Notes: generated by a model from the sequence alone, not told the origin. Numbered from the stretch's first letter, positions 22,602 to 36,885 are shown. The stretch is DNA of 64,000 bases from Geosiphon pyriformis (GCA_016748015.1 JAAOMT010000602.1:1119922-1183921), one strand, 5' to 3'. Numbers and translations are program-made.

Positions 22602-23359
22602 ATGCCTTCAACGCAATTAGTAAAAAACCAGGTATCCCTTTCGAAAAACGGCGTCGGGGGCTTCATAATTCAATGTCGTAAGATGGTTTTTCATTATTGC
22701 GAAAAGGGCGGAAGTAGTCGTGGAATGACGTAAGTGAAAAATTTAGTAAGAAACACAATAAAGCTTCTTTTTTGAGAACCTTAACTTGGCCTATAGAAGT
22801 ATTTGGGGTCTCTATTTTTAAGGTTTGAGGATTTATTCTAATTATATCTTGAAAATTTTGTGATTTTTGGCCATTTACGGAAAAATTGAATAATCATCAA
22901 TCTGTGAATCGTTGCGTGTACTTAACAAAAACAGTGAATATGTTAAAGGTGGTTTGTTCAAGTTCGCTAAAGAGAATCCGGAAATCGAGATCGTGGTGAA
23001 ACCGAGACCATCAAAACATCCTTGTATTCGTGGGATTTACCGTGAGTTTTTTTCTGACTCTTATTGTCGCCTTTTCTAAATCTTGCAATTTTATCTTTAT
23101 AATTGTGCTTTTTTCTTGATAATATGTATTATTTATCCAGTTCTAGAATTTTCCTTTAATACATTTTGTAGTGAACAACCGCGATAAGGTAATTTGTGTA
23201 AAAAACAAGACATCCGAACAAATCGAAGAATATGCACATTTGATCCGAGATTCAAGTGGGCTGTCAACTCGCACCAGATTTAAGAAACCAGTTGTTTCAA
23301 CAACGGAAAGCGTGCGTGGCATTTGGAGTCCGTTCCATACAAAAAAGCATGTGATTTAA
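22602..23359 (+). CDS. MRPL51: Mitochondrial large-subunit ribosomal protein mL43 (MRPL51 of yeast)
   Basis: Three exons: 22602-22729, 22935-23041, 23172-23359 (140 aa; GT-AG introns, donors GTAAGT and GTGAGT). The protein has the thioredoxin-like L51/S25/CI-B8 domain: NGVGGFIIQCRKMVFHYC (Cys 25 and 33), GGSSRGM, then ENPEIEIVVKPRPSKHPCIRGIY, NNRDKVICVKN, and the end TTESVRGIWSPFH typical of mL43. It is a component of the mitochondrial 54S subunit, encoded in the nucleus. Length is normal for the family. TATA-like ATATATATAA lies near 22489-22501. It lies upstream of Rac1 in the same direction, in a transposon-free island. Splicing is inferred from frame and homology. Confidence 0.92.
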
Positions 23360-24206
23360 GAGGTTAAAAATAATCACTGATAATCCTGAGAGATTCCAAT
23401 TGGATAAAAAAAATATCCACTGCAGGCACACAGGTAGAGGAAATTTTCTTTGAATTTTTTTATAAAAATTATGTATTGACAAGAGGTCCTATGCTCTTTT
23501 GGGAGGAAGCATCACAGAAATTATAGTTTCCCAAGTAATAAATATGCAAATTTGGTATTTTTATTACTGTAACTTGATTAATCATTTGGAAATTAATAAG
23601 AGTTAAAGGTTATTTTCAGTACCGATTTGAAGGTTTCACACTTAAGGAAAATGAGAATCTATGTTTACAAAAAGGGCTCAAATATATCTTATACATCTCG
23701 TGAACACGATTAAAATTTTTTTATAGATATTTGGGTCCCCAGGTCAACAAATCAGTTAACAAGCAAGATACCATTTTCATGACACATTTGCGAGAATAAA
23801 AAACTTTCAAGAGCAAAGGTGTATCGTGATATGTTTTTTATGTTCTGTTGCGCCACCTAATTTCAGGTCATCTTGCAATTAACCTATTTAGGCCAAGCTT
23901 TCGATTGTGCAACACTTTCTCGCTCGATTGTTAGATTTTAATGATTATGCCATCCAATATTATGTGTACCGTCTCCTAATTGAACTGATAACCCCTAATT
24001 AAACATACAATAACCTAAAACCTAACCACTTGTTCTCTAGACCCTCCGCAACCTTTTTACCCTCTGTATTTCGCTCGTTTGATTTTTCCCTGTTTCTTCA
24101 ATTCCCTTCCTTCTATAAAAACCAAAATTGGTCTTTTGCTTTGAATTTAGCTCTTTGAATAAATATACATAATTTATAGATTGTTAGCTTGAACCGACTT
24201 TGTACG
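23360..24206 (+). promoter_or_regulatory. Intergenic region and Rac1 promoter
   Basis: mL43 3' flank followed by the Rac1 upstream region. TATAAAA lies at 24114-24120, 87 bp before the Rac1 ATG, preceded by a pyrimidine-rich tract (24075-24110). No ORF, RNA gene or transposon recognised. Confidence 0.5.
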
Positions 24207-25127
<921 letters not shown>

Positions 25128-26040
25128 TCACAATGCGGAATCAGGGAGCCCCGCGTCCATATTATCCCCTTAATTCTTTATTTCATTTTATATTTAAAAT
25201 TTAAAAATAATACATATATACCCTCCTAAAGATATGTGGGAAACCACAAATTCAAAATTTTATTTTATTTTCTTTGGCCCTCTTTCCTGTTCATGAAAAG
25301 GAAAGTAAGGAACTTGGACGACTGGTAGTTTTCGGCATTAACCTTTTATCTAATTCATTTTGAAATTCCATAGTATAATTTTGCATTATCTTCGGTTTTT
25401 CTACCATAGTACTTTTAAATACACTCACATAAGTAAAACGGGAATTTTTTAAACTTTGCCTTCCTGGATCAATTAAGCAAGCATATTTTGTTCCAATTGA
25501 TGACAGTTGATAAAAATAGTATTTTTATATACACATATATTCTTTTGTCATTTCACATATAAATTTGTATCACTTTTCGAAATACTCCTTATGATTTTGG
25601 ACCTCTGTCTTGTTTCGACTTAATTTTAATATATCGGAACGCGAGATGAGAATAAAAAAGCGACTCAAAAATAGTTGAATGGATTCTAGAATTTATGGAA
25701 TACACTCGTTATCAGGACGATTTGTTTTTTATATATGGGTAATTGTTACTATAACGAGTGAAATTGAAATATACCATGTACAAACTTAGATAATTACTTT
25801 TCGGATAAATATTAGAAATTTTTATAAAACGAAAATTTTTACATTCGGTTTTTATTTTTATGATATATTAATTGAATTATACATATATTAAAACTGTAAA
25901 AATATATTATATTAGCTAATTTTAATTTTGAATATTTAATAAATTAAACAATTAAAAAATATTTATATTTATATTTAGAAACAAAAAGATTTTACAATAG
26001 TAATAAATTCTGCGTTTTATTATATTTTTGTTAAAAACAA
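25128..26040. other. Rac1 downstream region, no gene seen
   Basis: About 900 bp following the Rac1 stop. AATAAT/TTTAAAATTTAAAAATAA-type signals lie soon after the stop (25185-25215). GC is moderate to about 25830, then very AT-rich. No ORF or repeat match recognised. Confidence 0.45.
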
Positions 26041-26720
26041 TTTTATACTTTAAAATAGATGTGGCTCATGCATTTTTTACACGTGACCAGTTATAATTAA
26101 ATTTAAATTTGTACATAAATTATTATATTATTAGAAATTAAAATAATATGTTAATAAAACAAGAAATTTTTTGATAATTTAAACAAATAACAAAAAATAA
26201 TAAAAAATTTTAACAGAAATTAATTAAAAATATAAGTAATTTAATAAATATAAATAATTTCAAAATTACAATTGTTAATTGTTTTAAAAAAATCCGAAAA
26301 TTATTTCTTAATTTATAATTGTTAATATAATATTATAATTTTATGTTTAATTCACAAGTATTAATTTTTTTAATAATTTTTTTTAAATCATGGTTTTGTT
26401 TTTTTGCTTTTTAAAAATATAATAATATTATTATTATTATATATTGTATTAATATATATATTATTATTATAATAAATAAAAAACTCTTTATTTCATTAAT
26501 TTTTTGTTTACAATAAGACCATTAAAATTTGGAAGAAAAAATTATATTTATTTTTTTTATATATTCTTATACTAAACTGTTTTTTTTAACACAAATTTAT
26601 TTATAACTATAAAGTTAATTAACAGTTTAACTAAAACTGTAAAATTTTTTTTTTTCTTGTCAATCCTCTGGCTATAATAAAAACGGAAAATTTATTGAAA
26701 AACTAGCTTTTTTTTTCTCC
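26041..26720 (-). repeat. LINE 3' end fragment, antisense, then AT-rich fossil
   Basis: CATGCATTTTTTACACGTGACCAGTTATAATT at 26069-26100 is the reverse complement of the common LINE 3' block (TGACTGGTCATATGTAGAAAATACATG). The rest to 26720 is extremely AT-rich with no readable frame. Confidence 0.5.
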
Positions 26721-26724
26721 TTTT

Positions 26725-28440
26725 TTTTTTGTTTTTTTTAATTGTTTTTTCTCACACAAATTTTTTTGTTGTGATAAAACTGGTAAACATACTTGTTAGT
26801 AGTTTTGGTTCTGGTTTAACTGGTTTGAGAACTTATTTAAGCACCAAAAAAAAACATGTAAAAAGCATCTACTTTTATAGTGCATTTTACAAAAAACCCA
26901 AAAAGTCTGTAGTCAATAATGTGATTGATTTGTCTGCTGGTTTTCTGAGCCTAAAAGATATTGATAAAGCTGATATCAAACTGGTAGTGTTCTAAACAAG
27001 CAATGTTAATAGTATTGTAAGTAGTATTAGTGGTCTTTTAGATGTTGAGAATATAAAAAATACAGTTGTTGAAGAAATGAGTTATGCAAATTCAGATACT
27101 TTGATAAGTAATAAGTATATGGACAAAACCATGTTAAGAAAAACTTATACTTAAACATATGTGTTGGGCCATTTTCTAAAAACACTTTTATTTATTAATA
27201 TAAGCAATAATAACAATATTCTGGTGCTTCTGTTTCTTAAGTTTATTGGCTTTAAACAGTTGCTGTTGGTCAAATTATGTGTTTAGAAAAGTGAAACTTC
27301 AAGTTTGTTAAATCATTCACATTAAATATTAAGTTGTCTGCTGTGTCCAGCAAAACTATTAGTAATAAGTTAATTGCTGTAAAAAAATTTTTTTATTATA
27401 TAGATGGTTTTAGAAAAGCCACCACTCCCTCAAAACTTTTTGAGATAATTAAATCTTCTTTTACATTTGAGTTGAGTTTGAAAAAAACAAAAAAATTGGT
27501 AGTTAATGAGAAAATTCTGGTTAATAATAATATTAAAAAACCAAACAACCATATAAATCAGGAGATAATTGTTAAGAAAATTTTGGTTAATTTTTTCAAA
27601 TTAGCTATGGAATCTGTTTTTTCCAAATTTAATAGGATGGTTTTAATTAAAATGCAGTTAATTAGTCTTTGGCAAAAGACTTTTATGGAGTTTGAGTTAT
27701 GAAATATTGCTGGTTTGGTTGTTTTCAAATAGTTAATTTTTATGAAAAAAGATTTTATGCATATGGCTTTGGTAGTTAATAACAAATAGTTATGAATTTT
27801 TAGAGATCTTTATTGAACTTTGTTATATATTTTGTCTGTGAGCATTATTGCTTATGATCTTTCTAATTTATTGGAATTATATAATGAGAAAATCTGTTTT
27901 ATTAGTTGTAATCTTTTTTTTATATGTGTAATAAGTGTGTTATAGTTTGTTTTGCTAATAAGAAATTTAAAATTGCTGTCATTAGTTTTATTTCAGTTTT
28001 TAAGAATGTAAATTTATGTTGGACTGATCTTTTTTTAACTTGTTGTGCTTAGTATAAACAATTTAGTTATGTTTCTGGTATGTGTTTAGTAAGTGAAAAT
28101 TCTAGTGGTTACAGTAAACAGTTGGTGAATTTTTAGAATCAGATTCATTTGGCAAATATTTATAAAAAAAAACAGAGACCAATTATCTATCTAGTGTTTT
28201 TTGGAAAAAAAACTTGAATTCAAATTGCCAGTAGTTCTGCTTTTTACATAGTGTCTTTGGTTTTTTTTGGTGCTGGTTTATTTTTGGATGTTAAATCTTT
28301 TCTGCTGGTTTTTTTGTATGTAAGTAATAGATTTACCACTTTTAAGCACAGTTTTATCAGTCTTACAAAGCAGATTAATAAGCTGACTAAGAAGTTGGAT
28401 GCATTTAAGCCAATAGTTTTCCAGTATAATTCTGAATATT
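26725..28440 (+). pseudogene. LINE ORF1 remnant (second ORF1 type, plus strand)
   Basis: Decayed ORF1 of the type also found at 43376-45310. Recognisable parts: N-terminal SGFGSGLTGLR-like / STKKKHVKSIY..YKKPKK region (26800-26990), central domain (27330-27710) with FYYIDGFRKATTPSKLFEIIKSSF, a second conserved stretch VKKILVNFFKLAMESVFSKF and LWQKTFMEFE, then a heptad-like tail ending near 28440 (FISLTKQINKLTKKLDAFKP). Frame breaks and stops are numerous. It probably bound element RNA. Its 3' side runs into a decayed gypsy B copy, so ORF2 is missing here. Confidence 0.65.
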
Positions 28441-28989
28441 AGCTGTTGGTAATTTTTTCATCACAGAATCAATAGTAATAAGTAAAAGTTTGAATACAGT
28501 CACTTATAGTAAAACTATTATAAGAGTAAGATATGTTAATTGTTTTATAATTGAAGAAAAATATAGACAATTTGTTAGCTATAGTTATGGGCTTAATAGT
28601 CAAGATAAACAATTTTAATTTGGATGCAAAAGATTTTTTTTTTCACTAATAGATCTGGTTTGGAAAATTGCTATTTGTAATATTAAAGATCTTAATATCT
28701 TTATTAAGCAAGAAGATATTATTCATTAGTATATAAATATTTAAAAAAATCTTTGGCAGAAAACCTAGCAAAAAAGCCAAATACAGCTATTGGTGGCATG
28801 GTTTTTGTGCCAGGTGCTGGTATGATAAATTTTTGTATTCTCTTAATAATAAATACAAATTTTGTCTAATCTACTACAAAGATTGGGAGCCAATTAGCTT
28901 AATACTAAGAGAAGAATTAAAAGAAGTCCAAAAGTTCTTAGAGAGTGAATCACTTGAGATTTAATCACTTATAGTAAAACAAAGAGAAC

Positions 28990-31760
28990 TCTTCTCAAAA
29001 GAAAGAAAAATAGATATTGAAAATTTGTTGGCTAGAAATAGTCCAGTTATCTCAAAAAAAAGTGATACTTTTGGATAAACCCATGTAATACAACATATCA
29101 TCACCACTAAAGAAACTTGCCTCATCTATTTGAAATCTTATTAATTCAATTGGCACAATAATAAGTTTATCAAGAAAGAGATAAACTAAATAAAAAATTT
29201 TGAATTCATACAAAAAACCAAGAGTAAATGAGCTTTTTTAGTTATAATAGTATTAAAAAAAGATAGAACTTTACACTTCTGTGTCAATTATTGCCAATTA
29301 AATGCCATTACTATAAGAGACATGTACCCACTTTTCAAAATTGATGCAATGCTAAACAAATTCAATGATGCTGCTTTTTTTTCAACTATTAACTTAACTG
29401 TTGAATTTTGGCAAGTAGAGATAGATTCAGAAAGCAGAAAAAAAACTGCCTTTATTACCAAATATGGCACCTATAAATTCACAGTTATGTTTTTTGGTCT
29501 CACCAATGTTTCTCTCACTTTTCAATGTTTAATGGACAAAATATTTGAATCAATAAAAGAAAACTTTGTTCTAGTCTACTTGGACAACATAATAGTATAT
29601 TCAAAAATCTGGAATGAATATTTTAAACACTTGCAAAAGGTTTTTGATCTTCTTAAAAATGCTGGCTTTAAGATAAATCCAATCAAATTTTTTTTGAATA
29701 TTAATCCATTCAGTTTCTTGGTCATTTTATTACAAAAAATAGAATTTTCTCTGATTTAACTAAGATTAAAAAAGTCCAGAACATTAGACAACCAATGAAT
29801 GTTTCTAAATTATGCTCTTTTCTTGGTTTGGCTTCTTACTATTACAAATTTATTAAAAATTTCTCCAAAATTGTCTTTTCTTTTAATCAGCTACTCAGGA
29901 AAAATATCAATTATTACTGGGCACTAATCAACAAAAAGCTTTTGAAACTCTAAAAGAAAAACTTGTTACTGAACCAATCCTTAAACAACCTGATTTAGAC
30001 CAATCTTTTATCTTGTATACTAATATATCTGGCTATAGACTTGGTGCTGTTTTTTCACAAAAAAATGAAGATGATAGAGAACATACTATAGTATATATTA
30101 ATAAAACTCTCATATCAGCAAAAAAGAACTATTTAGTTACTAAACAAGAATACTTAGCAGTAGTTTGGACTATTAGTTATTGAAATCAATATTTTCTTGG
30201 TGTGAAATTTTTAGTAATAACAAATCATTAAACTTTGGTTTGACTGCACAACAAAAAAAACTGGAACACAAATAAATAACTCACTAAATACTTTATTTGG
30301 ATAAATTTGATTATGATATTCAACACTACAAAAGAGCAAATCATTAAAATGGCAATGCTTTCTCTATACTTACCATTTAATAATAATACAACCTTTCAAC
30401 CAAATCAACTTAATTATTAGTAACTTTCTCATAAACAAACATGATAATAGACTTAAACAACTACTTTGCCTTAATAAAATTTTTGAATAAAAAACAATAC
30501 CCACCAGAATACACTTGACAACAAAGAGAATATTTGCATAAACAATTAAATTTTTATTTAATTTGCCAAAACTAGTTATATAAAAGAAATAGAAAAGATC
30601 CTGATCATTCCTAGAGAGTTATTAGATTTGAAGAAAAAGAAATTGTAATATACAACATATATACTGATTCATTAGCTAAATACTTTGAAAAAACAAAAAC
30701 AATTCAAAAAACTTTAGCTTACTATTATTAGTCTATCTTGAAAAAAACATTACTGAATACATAAAAACCTATAATACTTGTCAAAAAAGAAACAAACCCA
30801 ATCAAAAAGAAAATATTCATCCAATTTTTATTGGCCAACTATTTGACAAAATTGGTATAGATGTTATTAAATCTTTAACAATAACTTCTGATAACAACAG
30901 ATATATTATTACAGCTACCAACTATCTTACAAAGTAGATAAAAGCAAGAGCCATCTTAAATTAAACAGTAGTTTCAATAGCCAATTTCATTTATGAAAAT
31001 ATTATCTGCTATTATAGCTGCTCCAAAAAACTATTATCTAATAGAGGAAGAACTTTTCTCAATACACTGGTTAAAGAACTTTGTAAAAAAATGGGAATAC
31101 ATTATAAACTTTTTTTTCCTTATTACCCTCAAACAAATAGCCTAGTAGAATGTTTTAATAGAATACTATGTGAAATCTTAGCCAAAACCAGTAAAAAAAC
31201 AAACTTATAGAACAAAGTACTGTCTTTAGCTTTGTTTGCTTATAGAACTGTGAATCATGACATAACAAATTATAAACCTTTATCTGTTCTATAAATACAT
31301 AGCAACACTACCAATAGAAACTAACATTAAAACAATACTCTTTAAAAAAATTACAATAGAAAATTATAAAAACATTTTGCAAAAAAAACTTAATACCATT
31401 CTTGACTTCTTGGTAGAAACATGAATAATTGCTTTTAAAAAGATAAAATAGTTCTAAGAAAAACTTAAAAAGAAAAAAAAAATCTATAAAACACTTTTCT
31501 TAAGTGTTGACAACTTAATATTAGAATACTGTTCAGACAAAGACAATGTCTATGGTAATAAATTCTTTAATTAGTAAAAAAAAATTTTTATAGTCAACAA
31601 AATTTTGAACAATAATTCTTATATTCTTTAAGATCAATCCGAAACAATCTTTAATAATTATTCTGTTTATGGTATATAACTCAAAAAATATCATAAACGA
31701 CCTAATTGGTTGCCCATTATGGTAATACTGACTCAAATAATCAGCAAAAATCAAGTATAA
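28990..31760 (+). pseudogene. Decayed family B pol (RT, RNase H, integrase)
   Basis: RT is readable at 29322-29759: FFSTINLTVEFWQVEID, KKTAFITKYGTYKFTVMFFGLTN and the active site LVYLDNIIVYS (Asp to Asn; the intact copy has YLDDIMVYS). RNase H and integrase follow with a decayed HHCC region (about 30655-30800) and DDE core (GIDVI.. about 30860; SNRGR, Asp lost; NSLVECFNR, Glu kept, 31135-31160). A GPY/F-like end lies at about 31540-31640. Stops in all domains. Confidence 0.75.
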
Positions 31761-31770
31761 ATAAATACAT

Positions 31771-32815
31771 TATTATCCGAGTAGAAAAACTGATTTAAAG
31801 TTATGAAAAAACATGACCAAAACGTAACATAACACAGAATAGTGCACAATAACATTGGATAATGCATTATAACTTAGGATAATACAGGATAATACATTAG
31901 AATATGAGATAACACAAAATAACATGTAATAACACCAGATAATGTATTATAACATAGAATAACTAGTAATAACATAAAAAAACAAAGCAATTACAGAAAT
32001 AGTAAAACAATAGTTAGAAATAACAGAACAGTTAGAAAGCAATCTTATAAAACCAAAAAAATGTATAAAAACAAGTAGTGAAAAAAGGTAGAAAAAGACA
32101 GATATCTAGATACAAACCACTAGACAAGAATTAAATTTCCTTACTCCTTCTATCATTTATTCTATCATTTATTCTATTCTATATTTATTTTCTGAAATAA
32201 ATTAATTATTGAGAAATCAAAATCACGAATTCATGTTCTTAAACTTTGGAGAATTTATGTAAATTAACTATTGTTTCATATATTTGTTTTAAAACAGATG
32301 CTTTTAGCATAACTGTCTTGAACTATTAATGATTTGGACCAGTCACTCTTGATTATGACAATTGACAATACTAATTTATTTTTTTTTATTTTTTTTATTT
32401 TTATTTTTATTTATTTATTTTCTCTTGTAGAGTGGCAACATAGTAAAATTAACTGTCTGAAAATAAACTTTGTAATAACCTGGTAAAAGAGAAAAGCTCC
32501 CTCTAAGTTTTGAATATTAACACTATTTTGGTAGCTTACCAGAAGGACAAAAAAACAATGCCAAATTCTAACAACTGTATTTGTTAACTTGGAAAAGATA
32601 GCTCATATTTATAAGAAGTTGCAATTAACAAAAGCCAAAAAAACTCTGTGCTTTATAACCAAAAAACTCAATAAATAAATTTACAACCAGTAGATAAGAC
32701 TTTTAAAGACTAATAATCAAGACTAAATCAATAGAATTATGCAAAACATGTATTATTGATAATTGAGAGCACCAAATGTTATCATTTTCCTACTTTACCA
32801 AGTTTATCTGTAACA
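31771..32815 (+). repeat. LTR-derived insertion, family E, in decayed B
   Basis: 1045-bp insertion with flanks ACAT (31767-31770) and ACAT (32816-32819), a 4-bp duplication. It begins TATTAT (from TGTTAT) and ends GTAACA. It carries an array of about 12-13-bp ATAACAYNGGATAATRC-like units (31805-31990), then TATAAAA sites (32045 and 32063). Near the right end GAGAGCACCAAATGTTATC (32765-32783) looks like an internal primer-binding-site/LTR junction, so it may be a rearranged short element rather than a simple solo LTR. Its right half resembles family D. Confidence 0.6.
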
Positions 32816-32819
32816 ACAT

Positions 32820-34275
32820 CATTCCCAAAACAGAGATATCTTCAATTAACATAAATAATTATTTTCTGGATCAAAACATTCAAAACACTTTCTATATTTT
32901 TTATAAGTATTAGATCAAAAACTATCCAAATGCTACTCTAACTATTAGAAAATAGACTACTATAACTGATAATAGTAAAACATATACTGTTATTAGACCA
33001 AAGAAAACTACTACCAGAAGAGAAAAAATCAGTAGCAAAATAGATAAATATCTGCTAGAAAGTATAACAGCAACAATATTTTTACTTTTCAGCACAATTG
33101 AAAAAACAATCCAAGAAATTTTGCTGTTACAAGAGATTTTTCTTGGTATATTTTTAATTGTTGATATTCTGTTTTAATTGCAATCAGTTTCTCGTGAGTT
33201 CCTTGATTTTATGTGTTGAATATTAATGATAATGTACTGAAGGTTTTCTCTTGATGTTGTAATATAAGCCTTTTTTTTAATTCTAGTTGTCTTTGTATGT
33301 TGTGTACTCTTTCTCAGAGGCTAATCTGAAATCTACCCACTGTTTGGGGTCTTTTCTGAAGCTATCTTTGTAATTGTCTAATGTGTTTTTCTAATCTAGA
33401 AACATGAAATGTTAATGGCTTTTTTGTGATTTCCCTAAGTATATAATAAAGCTTTTTTAATTTAATTAGTAACCATATGAATAATCTTGATTAGAGATTA
33501 TTCTTCCAAAGGGTTCAAAGATGGAATGATAGTTTCATTTGCTAGAGAGGATATGTGAATTCTATTGTTAATCTCGTAATTGTGATGTTCATTCAATTTA
33601 TTATTTTTTATTAATTCTTTTTTTAAATAAGATTTTATTTAGATATTTGTTGCTTTGAATTGAAGCTGTTTTTTCTTCATCATTAAAAACTATTGTATAT
33701 ATATATAATTATTGTTTTACAAAATAATGTCTTGTAATACTCTATTTCTATTATTTTTAAATAGTGCTTGCTGCTTTTGCACAATAGTGCTTGCTGTTAT
33801 TTGTAAATTATTTCTTTTTATAAATTGTTGCTGTACTATTTTATGATTGGCTAATTTATAATTCCTATTAAATTCTTGAATTGTAATATTGCTTATAAAC
33901 AAAAACTTGTTATATGGAAGACAATTAGAACTCTATGGTTACTTTAATAAAATCATAAAGGACATGAAATTAATGAAGAAAACAACTCTTAAGATACAGA
34001 CAGAAATTTTGGACATTATATGGTTAGATGTTTCAAGAGTTTTAACTATTACTAAAAGAACCAAAACTCTAATACAAAGATTTGGTCTCTTAGATACAAA
34101 ACTCATTTTGCCTCAAGTATTATATATTCTATTCACAAAAGACTTCAACAAACTAGTTAGCTTTGAGTTAGACAAAATCTTTCAAATAGATTACACTATA
34201 AATAGCTTAATTTTGCCAGAACTTAATCTTTTTGGAAAGGATAATATTATGGTTAAAACTCATACTTTTTATTAG
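32820..34275 (+). pseudogene. Decayed family B ORF3, split by a solo LTR
   Basis: Left part 32820-33124 and right part 33889-34275 join without loss once the inserted LTR and one copy of the TTGC duplication are removed. It parallels ORF3 at 47254-47910 along its length: NYPNATLTI, RPKKTTTRRE, KIDKYLLESITA, YGRQLELYG, IQRFGLLDTKL, VLYIL and LPELNLFGK. Stops are at 32911-32913 (TAG, where Trp is expected) and near 32960. The final stop lies inside the 3' LTR, as in the other copies. Confidence 0.75.
33125..33888 (-). repeat. Solo LTR, family C (copy 1)
   Basis: 764 bp, TGTTAC...GTAATA, flanked by TTGC on both sides (33121-33124 and 33889-33892). Matches the solo LTR at 46256-47130 over most of its length (for example GTGAGTTCCTYRATTYTATTTGTG, TCTACCCACTGT.TGGGGTCTTYTCTGA). 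LTR sense is minus by comparison with its TATA and tandem-unit order. Confidence 0.8.
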
Positions 34276-34995
34276 TTATCACATGTATTAATTACTGATA
34301 TCATATAATTAGCCACCCTATTTTTAGATAGTAATTATTGACTTAATCAATAACCTAATTATTGATCTGATTATTGATCTGATTATTGACTTAATCAATA
34401 ACCTGATAATTGACCTGATTATTGACCTAATTATTGAACTAATCATTAATCTGATTATTGACTATTTTTGATAGCTATATAAACAATGAATTTCTTAGCT
34501 GTAAAAAGACATGTCAAAAATCAAAAAAATAAAATAAATAAAATAACAACTTTCATTTCAATTCTTCTCTTATCACTAATTTTTCTTTTCTTATCTTCAA
34601 GTATTCAAACATCTTAGAATAAAAAATTACTTATTGGTTATTTCCTATTTTTTTCTGAAACATGTAATTGTAGTATTTGAAAATTATTGAATAAAACATA
34701 ATTGAAGAATATATCTAATACCTAATATTGAATTCTAAGAATGCCAATGTAAGACATAGAATTATATCAGTGTATGATTATTTGTTGACAGTATGAACTA
34801 TTTTTCTACTTTTAGATTCCTCGGTTATCTTTTGAAAAGTATAATAACTAAGATATTTTATGAGACTAATCTTGCACATTAAATTCATACTTATTTAATT
34901 TGCTTTTTGAAATTGAATTTCTTTTGATTTCTTTTATCATCCTACAATCTTGTTTTTCCTTGCTACTTGTTAGTTTGTTACTCCAACTCATAACA
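34246..34995 (+). repeat. 3' LTR of decayed family B element
   Basis: Reverse complement of the B LTRs at 45728 and 54608: TATTATGGTTAAAACTCATA...CAACTCATAACA. It holds about eleven tandem 12-bp units around ATTGACCTGATT (34325-34465) directly before GCTATATAAAC. The intact B copies have only two or about six such units. Confidence 0.75.
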
Positions 34996-36885
34996 TCATT
35001 AATTATCTTATACTCCTCCCTTTAAAAGGTAGTTTTTTACAACTTGAAATGAAATTAAATTACATATTAATAAAATATCAATTATTACTTAAATTCATAT
35101 TATTATTACTTGATTAATAGAATCTTAAACACTTTCATTCTATCAACACTTTATGTTGATAAAATTCAACACTTGACTATACTGAACCAATAGCTCTTAA
35201 TTATGACTATTGACAGAATACTAATTTCTTACTTTTCTTTTCATTTTTTTTTATTTTTTTATTTCTTTTGTTTGTTTATTGATTTACTAATTGATTAAAA
35301 GATTAAGCATTGAGTATTTTAACATTAAGAATAGCATGATAAAAAACCCAAAAATAAGGGTATAAGACTTAAAAAATTGAAAATAGCTTACCAGAAAAAC
35401 ATAACTATTAAAATAAATTGGTTAATATACTAAAAAAAAAAATTGATGGAATAATCATTTTAAGAGACTACTAATACAACCATTGAATCTCTGTTCATTA
35501 TACAAAGAACTCAACCAAAACCTTCAGATTACCAAAAATTTTCAGATCATGAAAACCTTTAAATATTACTAACTATACAAGTTATTAAGCATCAAGTTAA
35601 ATTTTGTTATTTATACCAACATCTCATATAATTACTTATAACAATGCTTAATAGCTGTTAATAATAGTGTTTTTTAAAAGTTTTTTGAAGTCTAAAGGTT
35701 TTAGTTGAGTCTTTTATATAATAGACAGAGATTTAATTAATGGTTTTTTTTTAATTTTTGTTTTTAGCATAATAACCAGTTTATTTTAACAGTTATATTC
35801 TTCTGGTAAGCTATTTTTAAGTTTTTCTACTTTTGTTTTATGAGTCTTTTACCGGCTATCTTTGATATTAATTACTTAATACTTAATTTTTTAATTAATT
35901 AGTAAACAAAAAAAAATAAAACAAAACAAAATAAAAAAAAATAAAAAAAAAAATAAGAAATTAATATCTTATTAATAGTTATAATCAAAAGTTATTGGTT
36001 CAGTATGATTAAGTATTGAATTCTATTAACATAGATTGTTAATAGTACAAAAGTGATTAATATTTTTTAATTAAATAATAACAATATAAATTAGATAATA
36101 ATAAATATTTTTGTTGATATAGATATAATTTTACTTTAAGTTATAGAAAACTATTTTTTAAAAAAAGGTATTGGATAATTACTTATCTTTAATTACTGTT
36201 TTTGCTACTGTTTTAACACTCTTGCTATATATATATAATTTGTATTATACAAAATCTTACATATTTCTACTTTTTTTTTATGTTACTTTCTGGAAATATG
36301 TTTATTTTTAAACATGTGTCATAATTTTCTGAATATATGCTTATTTATTGAGTATTATTCTCCTATTAGTTTATTTTGTGATTTGTTTTTTCTATTTTTT
36401 TTGGTACTTTTTTTTTCATAAATAATAACAGTTTATATTAAGAGTATTTGGCCTAAAACAATGATAAAAAAAACAATCAATTTAATTTTAACAACACAAA
36501 TTTGGAATCATGTATAAATAAATTAAACAATATTTTTATTTAATTGTAAATATAAGAATATAGAAAAAATAAGATAAAAAAATTTATTAAGTTTTAAAAT
36601 TGAGATTTGTTTTTTATACATATTTTTTAATTTTATAAAATTGCTTTCAATTATTTATTATTATTAATTATTACTTACTATTTTTGTTGTTGCTTTGTTT
36701 TTTTATATTATAACTAATTATATTATATATTATGGCTAGTTATTCTGTACTATTTTATATTAATGTGTATTATTTTGTATTATTCTAAATTATTATGTAT
36801 TATTTTGTGTTATTTTATATTATTATATTTTAATTACGTTTTTTTAATGGTTTTTAAATTGGTTTTTTTACTTGGATAATACTAT
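34996..36885. repeat. Inverted pair of family D/E LTRs
   Basis: About 35030-35643 (plus) is the right-hand part of LTR D, including the uninterrupted site ACCAATAGCTCTTAATTATGACTATTGACAGAATACTAA (35185-35225). 35658-36885 is an E-type LTR in the opposite direction: it ends in the reverse complement of the E start (GTATTATCC, near 36875) and contains the reversed tandem array (36700-36830). The two share a several-hundred-bp inverted repeat around 35650. No genes. Confidence 0.6.

Larger units (their letters stand above)
28500..34995 (+). mobile_element. Decayed Ty3/gypsy element of family B, plus strand
   Basis: Order on the plus strand: linker motif (28770-28890, KYSYWWHGF...YKDWEPIS), RT and RNase H (29000-30380), integrase (30440-31690), solo LTR E (31771-32815), ORF3 (32820-34275, split by solo LTR C at 33125-33888) and 3' LTR (34246-34995). 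The gag, protease and 5' LTR are not recognisable; the left boundary is uncertain (somewhere between 28440 and 28740). It matches the B element at 45728-55237 in order, but with stops, AT drift and an RT active site YLDN. Dead. Confidence 0.8.
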
